From Hydractinia symbiolongicarpus (taxonomy: Eukaryota; Cnidaria; Hydrozoa; Anthoathecata; Hydractiniidae), in assembly GCF_029227915.1 (NCBI RefSeq), contig NC_079888.1, positions 18,082,001 to 18,146,000 on the forward strand: a DNA stretch of 64,000 nt, written 5' to 3'. Within the stretch, counting starts at the first letter, position 1; each line of letters starts with the position of its first letter. Under the pieces are notes generated by a model. The model was given only the letters and a program-made list of their open reading frames with translations, was not told where the DNA came from and did not search any database. Shown here in pieces: positions 51,801 to 59,047 of this stretch. Made by a program: the position numbers and the translations under genes.

Positions 51801-52855
51801 GTACTTCTTTGTAAACTGCTTGTGTATTCAAATCTAAAATTTTATTTACAAAAATATCAATAGAAAATTCAACAAAACTAAAACCCCCAAAATTAAAAAA
51901 ACCTTTGGTAGAAACCTGGCACATCTAACTGAACTAAAAAAAGGATTATGATAATTCTAAGAAATGCGTTTAGAGTCATTTGTGCATGAAGGACTGTAAA
52001 GGCTTAATCTTGCGAAAAATCTGAACTCATTACGTTCAAGGTTGGCTGATTGTTTGTATAACATGCAATGTTTTTTATTTCCCTAAAACTACTTAAAAAT
52101 ATGTACTAGCTAATCTAATACTTAACATATCCAAATTTCGATAGAAAGGTTAACCACCTTGTGTAAAAAGCCACTAACCACTTTGTGTAAAAAGTTAATA
52201 CTTTTCTGGTTTAAAATAAGTTGTAAATAAAGAGATTTTTCTTAAAATAAGTTGATTTTGCATATATATATTTCCTTATGATTATTTTAAAGATGTTATA
52301 AAATATCTAAATCACTACCAAAGAACAAACCAAGATGCCAAAGTAGTCCCCAGTTCTCAAACATGATTTAGATAGGTTATGTTAATTCCCTGATTTCTGA
52401 CAATATGCTGATGCCAGCAAGAAAATGTTTATTTTAGAGTCATAAATTCATAAAGATTGTTCAAAAATAATTCATATAAATTCAAATAATTATTTTGGAA
52501 ATGATGACATAGACAATCTCAAGCAAACAAAGGTATAAAAGTAGACAGAAAAAAATAAAATTAAAAGTAAACCTTGTCCTTCATCATCTTCGATTAATTT
52601 CTCTACCTAAACACAACAAATTATACCTATCAACAGCAACAACAAAAAGAAAGTTTTAAATCTATAGTAATAGGCATTCCAGTACTATGCTTGCTCAAAT
52701 ATTCACTATTTCTCAGAGTCCGTCGTTTGTTCCCTTTAATCATGCTTTAACTATAAAATCAATAAGATATTATTTACCTGTTTCACTTTCTTAGAAGAGT
52801 TCTGGTCTTCAGAGGATTCACTATCATCACGGCGAAGTTTTCGTTTAGGTGGCAT
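20583..52855 (-). CDS. PBRM1: Polybromo-1 (BAF180), PBAF chromatin-remodelling subunit; 38 coding exons, 1628 aa
   Basis: A nuclear targeting subunit of the PBAF SWI/SNF remodeller that reads acetylated histones. Exons on the minus strand: 52855-52778, 52606-52573, 51833-51721, 51306-51238, 48110-48012, 46840-46752, 46576-46244, 44637-44568, 42551-42453, 41914-41825, 36170-36009, 35469-35187, 34749-34710, 33969-33882, 33520-33467, 33367-33296, 33082-32855, 32254-32172, 32057-32015, 31259-31173, 31051-30809, 30299-30141, 29854-29681, 29518-29444, 29111-28935, 28426-28342, 27750-27675, 26692-26520, 26359-26262, 25505-25434, 25348-25283, 24122-23831, 23436-23376, 23034-22942, 22381-22098, 21771-21634, 21445-21241, 20784-20583. 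Every intron starts GT and ends AG, and all phases agree. Domain order: basic N-terminus, five bromodomains, AT-hook between the second and third, two BAH domains, HMG box, two C2H2 fingers, Gln/Pro/Met-rich tail, and the conserved polybromo C-terminus. The first bromodomain of the vertebrate protein is missing. The start ATG at 52855 is the first in frame with exon 1; a transcript could show another. Confidence 0.93.
22942..25505 (-). CDS. PBRM1: PBRM1 exons 30-34: HMG box followed by two C2H2 zinc fingers
   Basis: Exon 30 (25505-25434) has DDEYWYFDQPVNPKR, which follows the second BAH in polybromo proteins. Exon 31 is a 22-residue linker. Exon 32 (24122-23831) encodes an HMG-box-like helix set (YALMKKEYAAQLMKESPEL, ERWEGLTIDEKEVYKSRAKA), then a finger FECQWSHC...HVIEGPH. 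Exons 33 (23436-23376) and 34 (23034-22942) together form a second finger, YKCEWRSC...RLVRHIREIH, split by a phase-2 intron. The fingers are absent from the human protein as I know it; I believe some invertebrate polybromos have them. Confidence 0.85.
23096..23325 (-). mobile_element. tRNA-derived SINE, diverged copy
   Basis: This lies in PBRM1 intron 33. On the + strand it reads cacttcagtgtatggaacac, then cacatggcatgggttgaccc, and ends in a tRNA-like region (gaatcacagatctcgtgattatgaag...). The same order is found at 24900-25135. The internal promoter boxes are decayed. Confidence 0.6.
24276..24848 (-). mobile_element. Four-unit head-to-tail Helitron-like array
   Basis: The units are 24276-24406, 24407-24537, 24538-24676 and 24677-24848. 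All are nearly identical. Read on the minus strand, each ends with the perfect hairpin CCCGTGGA-ttt-TCCACGGG, the spacer ctaacga and CTAG (CTAA on the + strand in one unit). Only the outermost unit keeps the full TC start (TCTATATTATAATACCC at 24848); inner units begin TAATACCC. The gaca tract varies from about 4 to 12 copies between units. The array is in PBRM1 intron 31 and must be young, since the copies barely differ. Confidence 0.75.
24900..25135 (-). mobile_element. tRNA-derived SINE
   Basis: Also in PBRM1 intron 31, next to the Helitron array. On the minus strand the 5' part reads GGCGTTGTGGTTATGGAGTT (A-box-like) and, 30 bases on, GTGGTTCGTTTC (B-box-like), followed by a core with GGGTCAACCCATGCCATGTG. 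It shares its core with the copies at 23096, 57723 and 58163. Confidence 0.7.
26262..28426 (-). CDS. PBRM1: PBRM1 exons 26-29: second BAH domain
   Basis: Exons 28426-28342, 27750-27675, 26692-26520 and 26359-26262. Key segments are FVYFEKYVTNNGDVKIGDGV, GNLYVTPEDTKHYPTQFFYK, VVGKCAILNLRDY and RPTEILEKDIYLCSAHYNED. These align element by element with the second BAH of vertebrate polybromo. The intron between exons 27 and 28 begins just before an A/C-rich low-complexity tract (27530-27660). Confidence 0.9.
27530..27660. repeat. A/C-rich low-complexity tract
   Basis: A run of aacaa/acaaaa words ending in (CAA)n directly before the 3' end of PBRM1 exon 27. On the minus strand it is a T/G-rich stretch immediately downstream of that exon's donor. 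Confidence 0.8.
28935..30299 (-). CDS. PBRM1: PBRM1 exons 22-25: first BAH domain and linker
   Basis: Exon 22 (30299-30141) has YRIGDFVYVKPEELNRPPHI and IEKIW; exon 23 (29854-29681) has GCWYFRPEATFHLASRKFME and the VISRCYVMNVKEY strand; exon 24 (29518-29444) has DDIYVCESRYNGK. These are the standard BAH elements in order. Exon 25 (29111-28935) is the linker to the second BAH (PLEIKRVSSIFLGNVDKK). BAH domains bind nucleosomes or partner proteins. Confidence 0.9.
30809..32254 (-). CDS. PBRM1: PBRM1 exons 18-21: degenerate BD6 and acidic linker
   Basis: Exons 32254-32172, 32057-32015, 31259-31173 and 31051-30809. DEEGRNYSDSLLEL, YKRLDQLQEDIFSIL and RTDSEMYEDACELQAYF match vertebrate bromodomain 6 in order. 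The helix that normally carries the acetyl-lysine Asn reads KKAREDGRTDS, so the Asn is replaced and acetyl-lysine binding is unlikely. Exon 21 ends in a highly charged linker (ESKVEDNDEDDDDRRRSK) before the first BAH domain. Confidence 0.87.
32431..32747. repeat. Dispersed repeat, copy B
   Basis: This lies in PBRM1 intron 17. It matches 16137-16446 in word order (gcgtatattagagaacggcg, caacgtccgaatcagttg, tcatcacactagggag). It contains a C11-12 run near 32617 and a G13-14 run near 32656 that could pair as an extremely GC-rich hairpin. Confidence 0.55.
32855..33969 (-). CDS. PBRM1: PBRM1 exons 14-17: BD5-type bromodomain
   Basis: Exons 33969-33882, 33520-33467, 33367-33296 and 33082-32855 encode a complete bromodomain: LLQYIRNYVDDTGR, SIFERLPTRS, EYPDYYQLIKRPIDL, and LFDNACHFNEPDSQIYKDAL with the acetyl-lysine Asn. 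Exon 17 runs on into the linker to bromodomain 6 (LHRLYTNVMNHT). The donor after exon 17 is GTTAGT, a less common but acceptable site. Confidence 0.88.
34710..36170 (-). CDS. PBRM1: PBRM1 exons 11-13: AT-hook and BD4-type bromodomain
   Basis: Exon 11 (36170-36009) starts with KRGRPR, an AT-hook core for binding the minor groove of AT-rich DNA. After a linker it begins the bromodomain (LLLMYNCILDYK). Exon 12 (35469-35187) holds most of it: FLELPDKKEYPDYYKVILNP, then the Asn-bearing LFQNARHFNEEDS. Exon 13 is a 40-base linker (KNASPMKPPR). In the vertebrate protein the equivalent linker has no AT-hook that I recall. Confidence 0.88.
38090..39417 (-). pseudogene. Decayed DUF7869-type transposon gene
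   Basis: Segments in order on the minus strand: WNQLIPWVVVVKPMTDLCWN followed by CQQNN (39223-39417); a stretch reading AQQLHHPQDPLQPGS and RKCGIFGV in alternate frames with stops (about 38990-39120); HADNCVG with a donor-like GTAAGT (38868); then HTKFSCDRCFGVFKKK and DIANTCIESGACNVADLVGT, ending near LPPETIPPRNL. A frameshift splits HTKFSCDRCFG from the following part near 38450. KPMTDLCxxCQ, HADNCVGQNK-like and GHTKFxxDxxFG blocks are known together from DUF7869-family proteins. It cannot be functional as it stands. Confidence 0.6.
40180..40291. repeat. 18-base tandem repeat, six units
   Basis: The unit is cttgatgtatctcctcta with one- or two-base variants. It lies inside the intron 10 transposon. 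It keeps frame in both directions: GDTSSR/GDTSSG repeats on the minus strand and LDVSPP/LDVSPL on the plus strand. The minus-strand open frame holding it (40127-40381) could be a leftover 5' exon of the transposon gene. Confidence 0.8.
41825..46576 (-). CDS. PBRM1: PBRM1 exons 7-10: linker and BD3-type bromodomain
   Basis: Exon 7 (46576-46244) is a Ser/Thr/acid-rich linker with a basic KTKRR patch, then the start of the bromodomain at NPFALLYDML. Exon 8 (44637-44568) has SYPDYYEVIKRPLSLGKIK, and exon 9 (42551-42453) has VFDNAQQYNQPGSS with the acetyl-lysine Asn. Exon 10 (41914-41825) finishes the helix (LQNFMREKKHEI). The NPF..LYD and PxSL features identify it with vertebrate bromodomain 3. 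Introns 6-9 show only AT-rich DNA, with weak repeats of an aatattgct/tttcgtcc type near 45750-45830. Confidence 0.88.
46752..51306 (-). CDS. PBRM1: PBRM1 exons 4-6: rest of the first bromodomain (BD2-type)
   Basis: Exon 4 (51306-51238) carries FPVYYDYIENPIDLKTIKKR, exon 5 (48110-48012) carries the acetyl-lysine-binding helix with LISNAHAFNEPRSQ, and exon 6 (46840-46752) ends the domain (CLKRAYYAKRSEL). PIDLKTI, the NEP.SQ..KDA pattern and YxxK match vertebrate bromodomain 2 better than 1. The conserved Asn of the NAxxxN motif is present. Intron 4 (48111-51237) holds a MITE. Confidence 0.88.
50393..50698. mobile_element. MITE with 14-base terminal inverted repeats
   Basis: ATACCGTATTTTCC at the left is mirrored by GGAAAATACGGTAT at the right. 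Inside are four copies of ataacccgca-type words, two of them near the ends. It is in PBRM1 intron 4 and has no coding capacity. Its flanks are AT-rich, consistent with TA insertion. Confidence 0.75.
51721..52855 (-). CDS. PBRM1: PBRM1 exons 1-3: basic N-terminus and start of the first bromodomain
   Basis: Exon 1 begins MPPKRKLRRDDSESSEDQNS and ends with SKKVKQ, a nuclear-localisation-type basic/acidic leader. Exon 2 is only 34 bases (VEKLIEDDEGQ). Exon 3 opens the first bromodomain (VYKEVLDHIYKQ, PLWKMFDVLPSKE). The intron between exons 1 and 2 is only 171 bases, so there is no room there for the missing bromodomain 1. Confidence 0.88.
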
Positions 52856-53332
52856 ATTTTTATCTCCACATTATAAGATAAGAATACAACTTATAAAAAT
52901 AAAGAAACTCTCCAAAAACAATCTTTACACGGATGCTGTTTCCTGTGTTGCAACAGCAAACCATGTTTGCAGGCCATCTAGTAAGATATTAGGCAAGTGT
53001 GTGGTGAATCACATGTCCTAATTCTGCGTCTTAGATGTTTATGTTGATGTGATTTGAGAATTAAATTTGAGGTAAAATTAAATTAGAGGTAAAATGCACT
53101 TTGATACAAACAGACTTTATGGAAGTGAACTGCCAACACACAGTTTAGAAGTAAAATTCACTGTGCATGCAAAAACCTTTTGTGTTGGCTAATTTGTGTT
53201 TATTAACGGCAGGATATCAAGCTTTCTTAACCCAAAAGTCATGCACATAACTTGACAAAAAAAACATAACCAAAGATATACTGCAAAAGTATCATTAACA
53301 AGCTTTGTGTAAAGTTTGCTGGTGTAGATTGC
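52856..53332. other. Upstream region of PBRM1
   Basis: This should hold the PBRM1 5' UTR and promoter (minus strand). The bases before the start are ataaaaatATGCC, with an A at -3. No TATA box, CpG island or clear promoter element was recognised. Confidence 0.35.
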
Positions 53333-53353
53333 ACAAAAAAACTCAACACTCCT

Positions 53354-54004
53354 AGCATGTGACTGATAATCTTTCGCTAGGTCCAACAGGGTCTTGCATC
53401 GCAGTGTGTTGCTTAATGATAGCGGGGGAAACAAATGACAAAAGTTCTTCGAAAGTTGAAGGCGACATTCGGAAACGCTTAAAATAAAATTTATGATCGC
53501 GCAATTTTAAATCTCTCATTAATGTATGAAATTCTCCTTTTTGCAAACGTTCATTATGAATCTTTGTTATCCAAAATCACTTCTGTTGCAACTGCTTTTA
53601 TGTTTTAATTGTTTTGGTTTTAAAATAATTATTTTCTTTTTGACAAGTAAAAGTTTGTTTACATTCACCCTTTTGAATTTGGCACCTAATGTATTTTGTC
53701 ATGAAAATTAAAAAGCGAATTCGCCATCGACTTCGCTGTCCAATTCGCTTCCTGAAAATCCCCCTTCAGATGTATATAAATAATCAGGGAAATAGGATGA
53801 TAATCTACCAGATTTACGCTGCTAGAGCAGTTTGTGTAGATAATCACGTAATTAGGAAGGTATACACTAGTAGTTAGTTATGTTTCAAGTCTAAACTACA
53901 TACAAGCTATATTCTAATTTCAAGATCAAAATATACCTCTATCTGAAAATAAAGGTTTGAAAATAAACTGGTTCACGGCGCCGTAGATTAGTGGTTATAT
54001 CTAT
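53354..54004 (-). mobile_element. Duplicated segment with a Harbinger transposase fragment (copy 1)
   Basis: From 53358 to about 54002 this is nearly the same as 57202-58193 minus the SINE found there. It includes the N-terminal piece of a PIF/Harbinger transposase (53352-53546, with MQKGEFHTLMRDLKLRDHKF and FYFKRFRMSPSTFEELL), which stops after SERLSV where the duplication ends. The right end stops inside the head of a SINE (ggcgccgtagattagtgg...). The insert is bounded by a 21-base direct repeat with one mismatch (53333-53353 and 54005-54025). Confidence 0.65.
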
Positions 54005-55353
54005 ACAAAAAAGCTCAACACTCCTTTTCAAAATTAACAAAGTCATATTTGATGCAGTTTAAAGTCCAATTCAATTTGAAAAAACTAACACGGGAAATTC
54101 TATGAATAAGATACATATTGCTCCAATACAAACTTTTTTGTCGTGCTAGAAATAAACCTTGTTCTTCACTAAACGTCATCCTCTAGTTAGTTTTAAAACT
54201 ACTAAAAAAGGACGGTATAGTACTAAAAGGCACTGTAGTTTGTACTGTACTGTAAAGACACTGTAGAAAACTATCAAAACAGGTCAGTATGTTACTGAGG
54301 CACCACAGTTCACTTGAAAATTCTCAATAGAAGGTACAGTACTGTACCTTCTACAGTCTGAATGTACAGTACTGGAAAAAGGTTGTTTAACATATCGAGC
54401 GCGTAATGTGGGCGGACTCCCTTGATACGCGATGTACCGCGTTTATAATAATAAGAAAGAATTAAAACAAATTGTCACGATCAAGAATCTAGTATCGTGA
54501 CAAAATCCGTCTTGATGTATCACGATGGTAGGTGATAATGAGAATAAAGATAAAGTTCTTTTAATGAGAATAAAAAGTTTTTTTATTTCAAACACATCTC
54601 TGCTCATCTTTTTTATTATTTTAAATAAGTGTATATTATAAGAAAATTTTTAACTTTCGTATTAATTAAAGTAATTCTAGCACCTTACTTTTTTAACATA
54701 TTTTTTTTCTATTGCTGCTTTTCGTTCTTAAACTTTTAAAATGCGATCTCTAACAAAGCTTTTTTTGTCGGCGCTTTTCGTTCTTAAAATGCGATCTAAA
54801 AAAACATTTCTATCGCCGCTTTTCGTTTTAAAATTTTTAAAAGGCGATCTAAAAAAACATTTCTATCACCATTTTTCGTTCTTAAACTTCTAAAACGCGA
54901 TTTCTATCAAAATTAAAGTTTCAGTCTTTGTTAAAATATAACAATTTCTTTATTTAACCCGCGCAACTAACAATGCCTTCTCGCTAGTTTATTTAGTTTA
55001 CACGCAAAAATTTTATTTAATAAAATTATTAAACAATGGCCCTTCGTGTCACATTGATAGAGTTGATAAGATTTGCAAATGCTATTGGGAATAGTTATTT
55101 TAACACTATTTAACAATAGTTACGCGCAGTTATAATAAGCTATTTTTTCTTCAAGAATTTTTTGTTTATAACGCGCAAGTTAATGACTTACAAGACTCGC
55201 AAGATAATTAATAAGAACAAAAGACAAACAAATACCGCCTCTGAGAAAAAGGTGTGAAATTTGAGTGTTTGCGTACGCTTACATCTGGACTGTACTGTAT
55301 TCAATTTGTATTTTATTTTTTATCCGACACATACATATATTTCAAAATTGCAG
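54005..55353. other. Non-coding region between the two Harbinger copies
   Basis: It has a gtactgta-rich patch at about 54220-54375 with a 26-base perfect palindrome (54328-54353) and a tandem repeat at 54706-54906. The rest is AT-rich with no recognised features. Confidence 0.4.
54706..54906. repeat. Tandem repeat of about 55-60 bases, ~3.5 units
   Basis: The repeated phrase is ttctatcgccgcttttcgtt, then cttaaacttttaaaa, then gcgatctaaaaaaaca, with small indels between units. Confidence 0.65.
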
Positions 55354-56004
55354 GAACATGAAAGTCAACAATTTGAGAAGGATTCGTTTATAAAAGCTGT
55401 AAGAGAACTACCTTGTTTGTGGGATGTAAACTGTCCAGAATACAAAGATCGAAACATAAAAAATAATGCTTGGAAGCAACTTTCTGTAATGTTTGGTGAG
55501 GAAGGTGAGGTTTTTTTGGTAACATATTTTCTAGACAAGATGTCTGGTCTATCCAAATAAATATTCTTCCCATAAGTTATTTCCTCATGATTTTTGCTCT
55601 ATAAAAGAAGAAACAGTCTTAAGACGATTTCATTGATTTTCAAACTAACAATAACTCTGAATTTTGCCATAACTGTGAATTTTCCCTTACAATCAAATTA
55701 AGTTGTATTTTTTTCTAGTTGGGTTTCTGCAAAAACAGCTAAAAAACTTAAAGGATGCTTTGAAAAAATGTTTGGATAAACGCAAGTGTTTATCAAGGTC
55801 TGGTGCAGAAGCCTAAAGTCTTCCGAAATGCCAATTTTTTGAGCAGTTGGCTTTCCTGAATGAAAAGAGTGCTAATAAGCCTAGTAAAAGCAATATGATG
55901 TCGCCATCTTCGGAGTCATCAGCTGTAGAAAACACAAGCCCTTGTAGCAGCGTAAATACTTTCAGAGACCCAAGAAGTCATGTAAGAAAAGAAAACAAGA
56001 CATG
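55354..56004 (+). pseudogene. Harbinger second gene: MADF (Myb/SANT-like) DNA-binding protein, broken
   Basis: Exon 55354-55504 (phase 1 donor) joins 55719-56004. It encodes a MADF domain: FIKAVRELPCLWDVNCPEYK, then NAWKQLSVMF, and after the splice a helical FLQKQLKNLKDALKK. An in-frame TAA follows GAEA at about 55815, before LPKCQFFEQLAFLNEK, so it is interrupted. Harbinger elements carry such a protein next to the transposase, and here it faces the transposase tail to tail. The upstream first exon was not found. Confidence 0.65.
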
Positions 56005-56200
56005 ACTATACTGACTTTACACAGTCTTTAGTTGAATGTTTAAATTAATCAAGAAAAATCTTTTTGAGAACGACGAAGACAGATTATATTGTTGCAGCCT
56101 CATTCCAATCATGAGAGAACTACCAAATAAGAAAAAAATTGGCTAAAATTAAGATTAGTCAACTGCTGTTTGATATTCAGTACGATTAAAAAATTATAAA

Positions 56201-56247
56201 ACAGATTAAAAAATTATAAAAACAGTTTTTATAATTTTTTAATCTGT
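56201..56247. terminator. Perfect 23-base-arm hairpin between the two convergent Harbinger genes
   Basis: The arm at 56201-56223 (acagattaaaaaattataaa, then aac) is exactly complementary to 56225-56247 around a single-base loop. An extra direct copy of the first part precedes it. It lies between the end of the MADF gene and the stop of the transposase. It may mark the shared 3' end, but a terminator role is only a guess. Confidence 0.45.
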
Positions 56248-56274
56248 TGTTCACAAAAAAAGGTTCATGAAACT

Positions 56275-57389
56275 CTAGAACTTTTTGCAGTTGTCATTAC
56301 ACAGCCCCTCTGGTGAATCAAAATATCTTCTAGAATCATCACGTACTTTATTTGCTTCACGAGAATAATTATTTGATCCTATTTGTGGTATCTGAGGAAG
56401 ACTTGTATTGCCCGTGTTTTCTTTCCTCCAATCACTGTGTATTAAGCCAGAACTGGTTTCTTTGTCAGGAGATGGGGGACAGTAATTAAAATTATTTTCA
56501 TCCGTGTTTGTACATACTTTCATCAGGTAATTATGCAATCCAACAACAGCCTTTGCTACCAGAATAACGCTTTCTGTTTTCGCAATTATTTGTCTCTGAA
56601 ATACACGAAATCTTGTCGTAGCAATGACGAAAGTGTTTTCGATTACTCTCCTTGCTCTTAAAAGTCTATAGTTAAAAATCCTTTGATCTAAAAGGATGTT
56701 TTGATTCGGATAAGGTTTCATCATGAGTTTTTTTAAAACCAAACGCATCATCCACAACAATACATAAGGTAATACATTATCAAGGTCCTTACCAACAGTT
56801 TCTGGTTTAGGAATGTTGATAGTGTTAGTTTCAATCGCATGACCAAGGTGACTGTTGTTATATACACTGCCATCACTCTGTCGTCCAGAATCTCCAATAT
56901 CTACCATCACAAACTCGAACCTGCTAAAAGCACTATACTATGAGTTTTTTATAATTAAAATATTTTGATCCACTATTGTGCATCAAGCGCTCCTAAAGCA
57001 TGAGGGAAATTCCACTTAAGCTCAAACTCCTTAGATATTGTTATCCATTCTTGCTCTGTTGACAGTGGTTCAATAAACTTTTTTCCATCAGCAAGTCCCA
57101 AATAGATTTGCATGTTCAGGAATAATTTTGCTAACTATGGACTGAGTCGATAACTTGCTGCTATTGTGCACTAAGCATCGCCAGTTACTAGGTATCGCAA
57201 CGTGACTGATAATCTTTCGCTAGGTCCAACAGGGTCTTGCATCGCAGTGTGTTGCTTAATGATAGCGGGGGAAACAAATGACAAAAGTTCTTCAAAAGTT
57301 GAAGGCGACATTCGGAAATGCTTAAAATAAAATTTATGATCGCGCAATTTTAAATCTCTCATTAATGTATGAAATTCTCCTTTTTGCAA
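56275..57389 (-). pseudogene. PIF/Harbinger (DDE_Tnp_4) transposase, broken (copy 2)
   Basis: The N-terminal part at 57389-57171 reads MQKGEFHTLMRDLKL, FRMSPSTFEELLSFVSPAI and SVTLRYLVTGDA, then meets a stop. Degraded sequence follows (IAASYRLS, YLGLADGKKFIEPLSTEQ, WNFPHALGALDA), where the first catalytic Asp region ends in a stop and a deletion. The C-terminal open frame 56910-56275 has DIGDSGRQSDGSVY with the second catalytic Asp region and RRVIENTFVIATTRFRVFQR with the catalytic Glu. The middle is missing, so the gene is dead. Confidence 0.75.
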
Positions 57390-57722
57390 ACGTTCATTAT
57401 GAATCTTTGTTATCCAAAATCACTTCTTTTGCAACTGCTTTTATTTTTTAATTGTTTTGGTTTTAAAATAATTATTTTCTTTTTGACAAGTAAAAGTTTG
57501 TTTACATTCACCCTTTTGAATTTGGCACCTAATGTATTTTGTCGTGAAAATTAAAAAGCGAATTCGGCATCGACTTCGCTTCCTGAAAATCCCCCTTCAG
57601 ATGTATATAAATAATCAGGGAAATAGGATGATAATCTACTAGATTTACGCTGCTAGAGCTGTTTGTGTAGATAATCACGTAATTAGGACGGTATACACTA
57701 GTAGTTAGTTATGTTTCAAGTC

Positions 57723-58083
57723 TAAACTACATAGATAGATAGATAGATGTGCATATTTTACATGGCTAGCCTCACAAATATCGAGGGATATACCCTGTCT
57801 ATTATTTCCAGGAGGGGCCATGGCGTAGATGGAGAGTCCTAGAGTATTTAATGCTCATTTTGAGCTACGCAGACCCAATTAGAGCCCGCGCTCTACTAGA
57901 CAACTCCCGGCAACATCCAACGGCCCACACAGTGTGCCATCTTCCCAATTTCCCTCACATGGCTTGGGTTAACCCGGGGCTATGGTAACATTCACTCGCC
58001 CATGTTGAATCGCCGTCAAGAGGAATCGAACCCCGGTCTCCCGCACAGAGTACGAGAGCTATAACCACTAATCTACGGCGCCA
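57723..58083 (-). mobile_element. Full-length tRNA-derived SINE
   Basis: On the minus strand it begins GGCGCCGTAGATTAGTGGTT (tRNA-like A box), has GGGGTTCGATTCC (B box) about 55 bases in, a core with GGGTTAACCCAAGCCATGTG, and ends in (ATCT)n. It interrupts sequence that is continuous in the related segment at 53354-54004 (aactacat|acaagc), so the empty site is known from within this window. The target duplication looks like about 3-4 bases (cat/cata). Confidence 0.8.
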
Positions 58084-58162
58084 TCATACAAGCTATATTC
58101 TAATTTCAAGATCAAAATATACCTCTATCTGAAAATAAAGGTTTGAAAATAAACTGGTTCAC

Positions 58163-58470
58163 GGCGCCATAGATTAGTGGTTATATCTCTTGTACTCAAC
58201 ATGGGCAAGTGAATGTTACCATAGCCCCAGGTTAACCCAAGCCATGTGAGGGAAATTGGAGAGATGGCACACTGTGTGTGCCGTTGGATGTTGCTGGGAG
58301 TTGTCAGAGCGAGGGCCCTAAATTGGGTCTGCGTAGCTCAAAATGAACATTAAATACTCTAGGACTCTCCATCTAAGCCATGGCCCCTCCTGGAAATAAT
58401 AGACAGGGTATATCCCTCGACATTTGTGAGGCTAGCCATGTAAAATATGCACATCTATCTAACTATCTTC
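58163..58470 (+). mobile_element. Second SINE of the same family, plus orientation
   Basis: It starts GGCGCCATAGATTAGTGGTT and carries the same core and 3' part as the copy at 57723, ending in catctatctaactatc. The tRNA-like head lacks the B-box portion, so it is probably inactive. The truncated head of this same copy is what ends the duplicated segment at 54002. Confidence 0.75.
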
Positions 58471-59047
58471 TTCACTGGTTCACAGCTAACCACCTGCATT
58501 ACTTTGCCCATACTGAACCGCTGTTAATTCTGAGAGCCAAACGCAATTAAGCAAAGACTTCTTTGTCAAGAAAGAACGAATAAAACTAGTAATATTAAAT
58601 TGATAAAATAAAATAAAAAAAACAAAGTCGACAGAAGCACTTCGGCGAATCTTCAGCGCCAAGTCACGTCAACATACACCGCCACATGGTTTACCATTAT
58701 TGTTTTTTGTTCTCGGTTGTTTTTAAAAATGCAAGCATACGAGATATCGATGTCAGGAATATTAAAAAGAAAGGACGTTTAAAGGAAATTTATGTCAATG
58801 AAAAAATATTTTCTTTAAATGCAAGTTCGAAAGGTTATTTTGATAAACAGTTACTATGCTTATTTTTAATGTTCAGTGCAAATTGCTCAATTGTGTTCTG
58901 CCTGTTACCAATGACAACGGCATTCTATCCATCATGGCACTACAGATACACGCATGGTTGGTAGGTAGTAAACATCAGAAGCCAGCCAACTTTGATGGCG
59001 TTTGGCTTGCATTTTGACAAAAAGGGTTAAACAAGAATTAAAAAAAT
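58471..59047. other. Region upstream of the 59048 gene
   Basis: No exon was recognised. The open frame at 58686-58964 has no recognised domain and is not supported by splice sites. The bases just before 59048 (aaaaaaat) would be the 5' UTR of the next gene. Confidence 0.3.

Noticed and set aside
58013-58083. tRNA gene on the minus strand
   Set aside because: The A and B boxes are tRNA-like, but the sequence runs on into a SINE core with an ATCT tail and no acceptor stem closes, so it is a SINE head.
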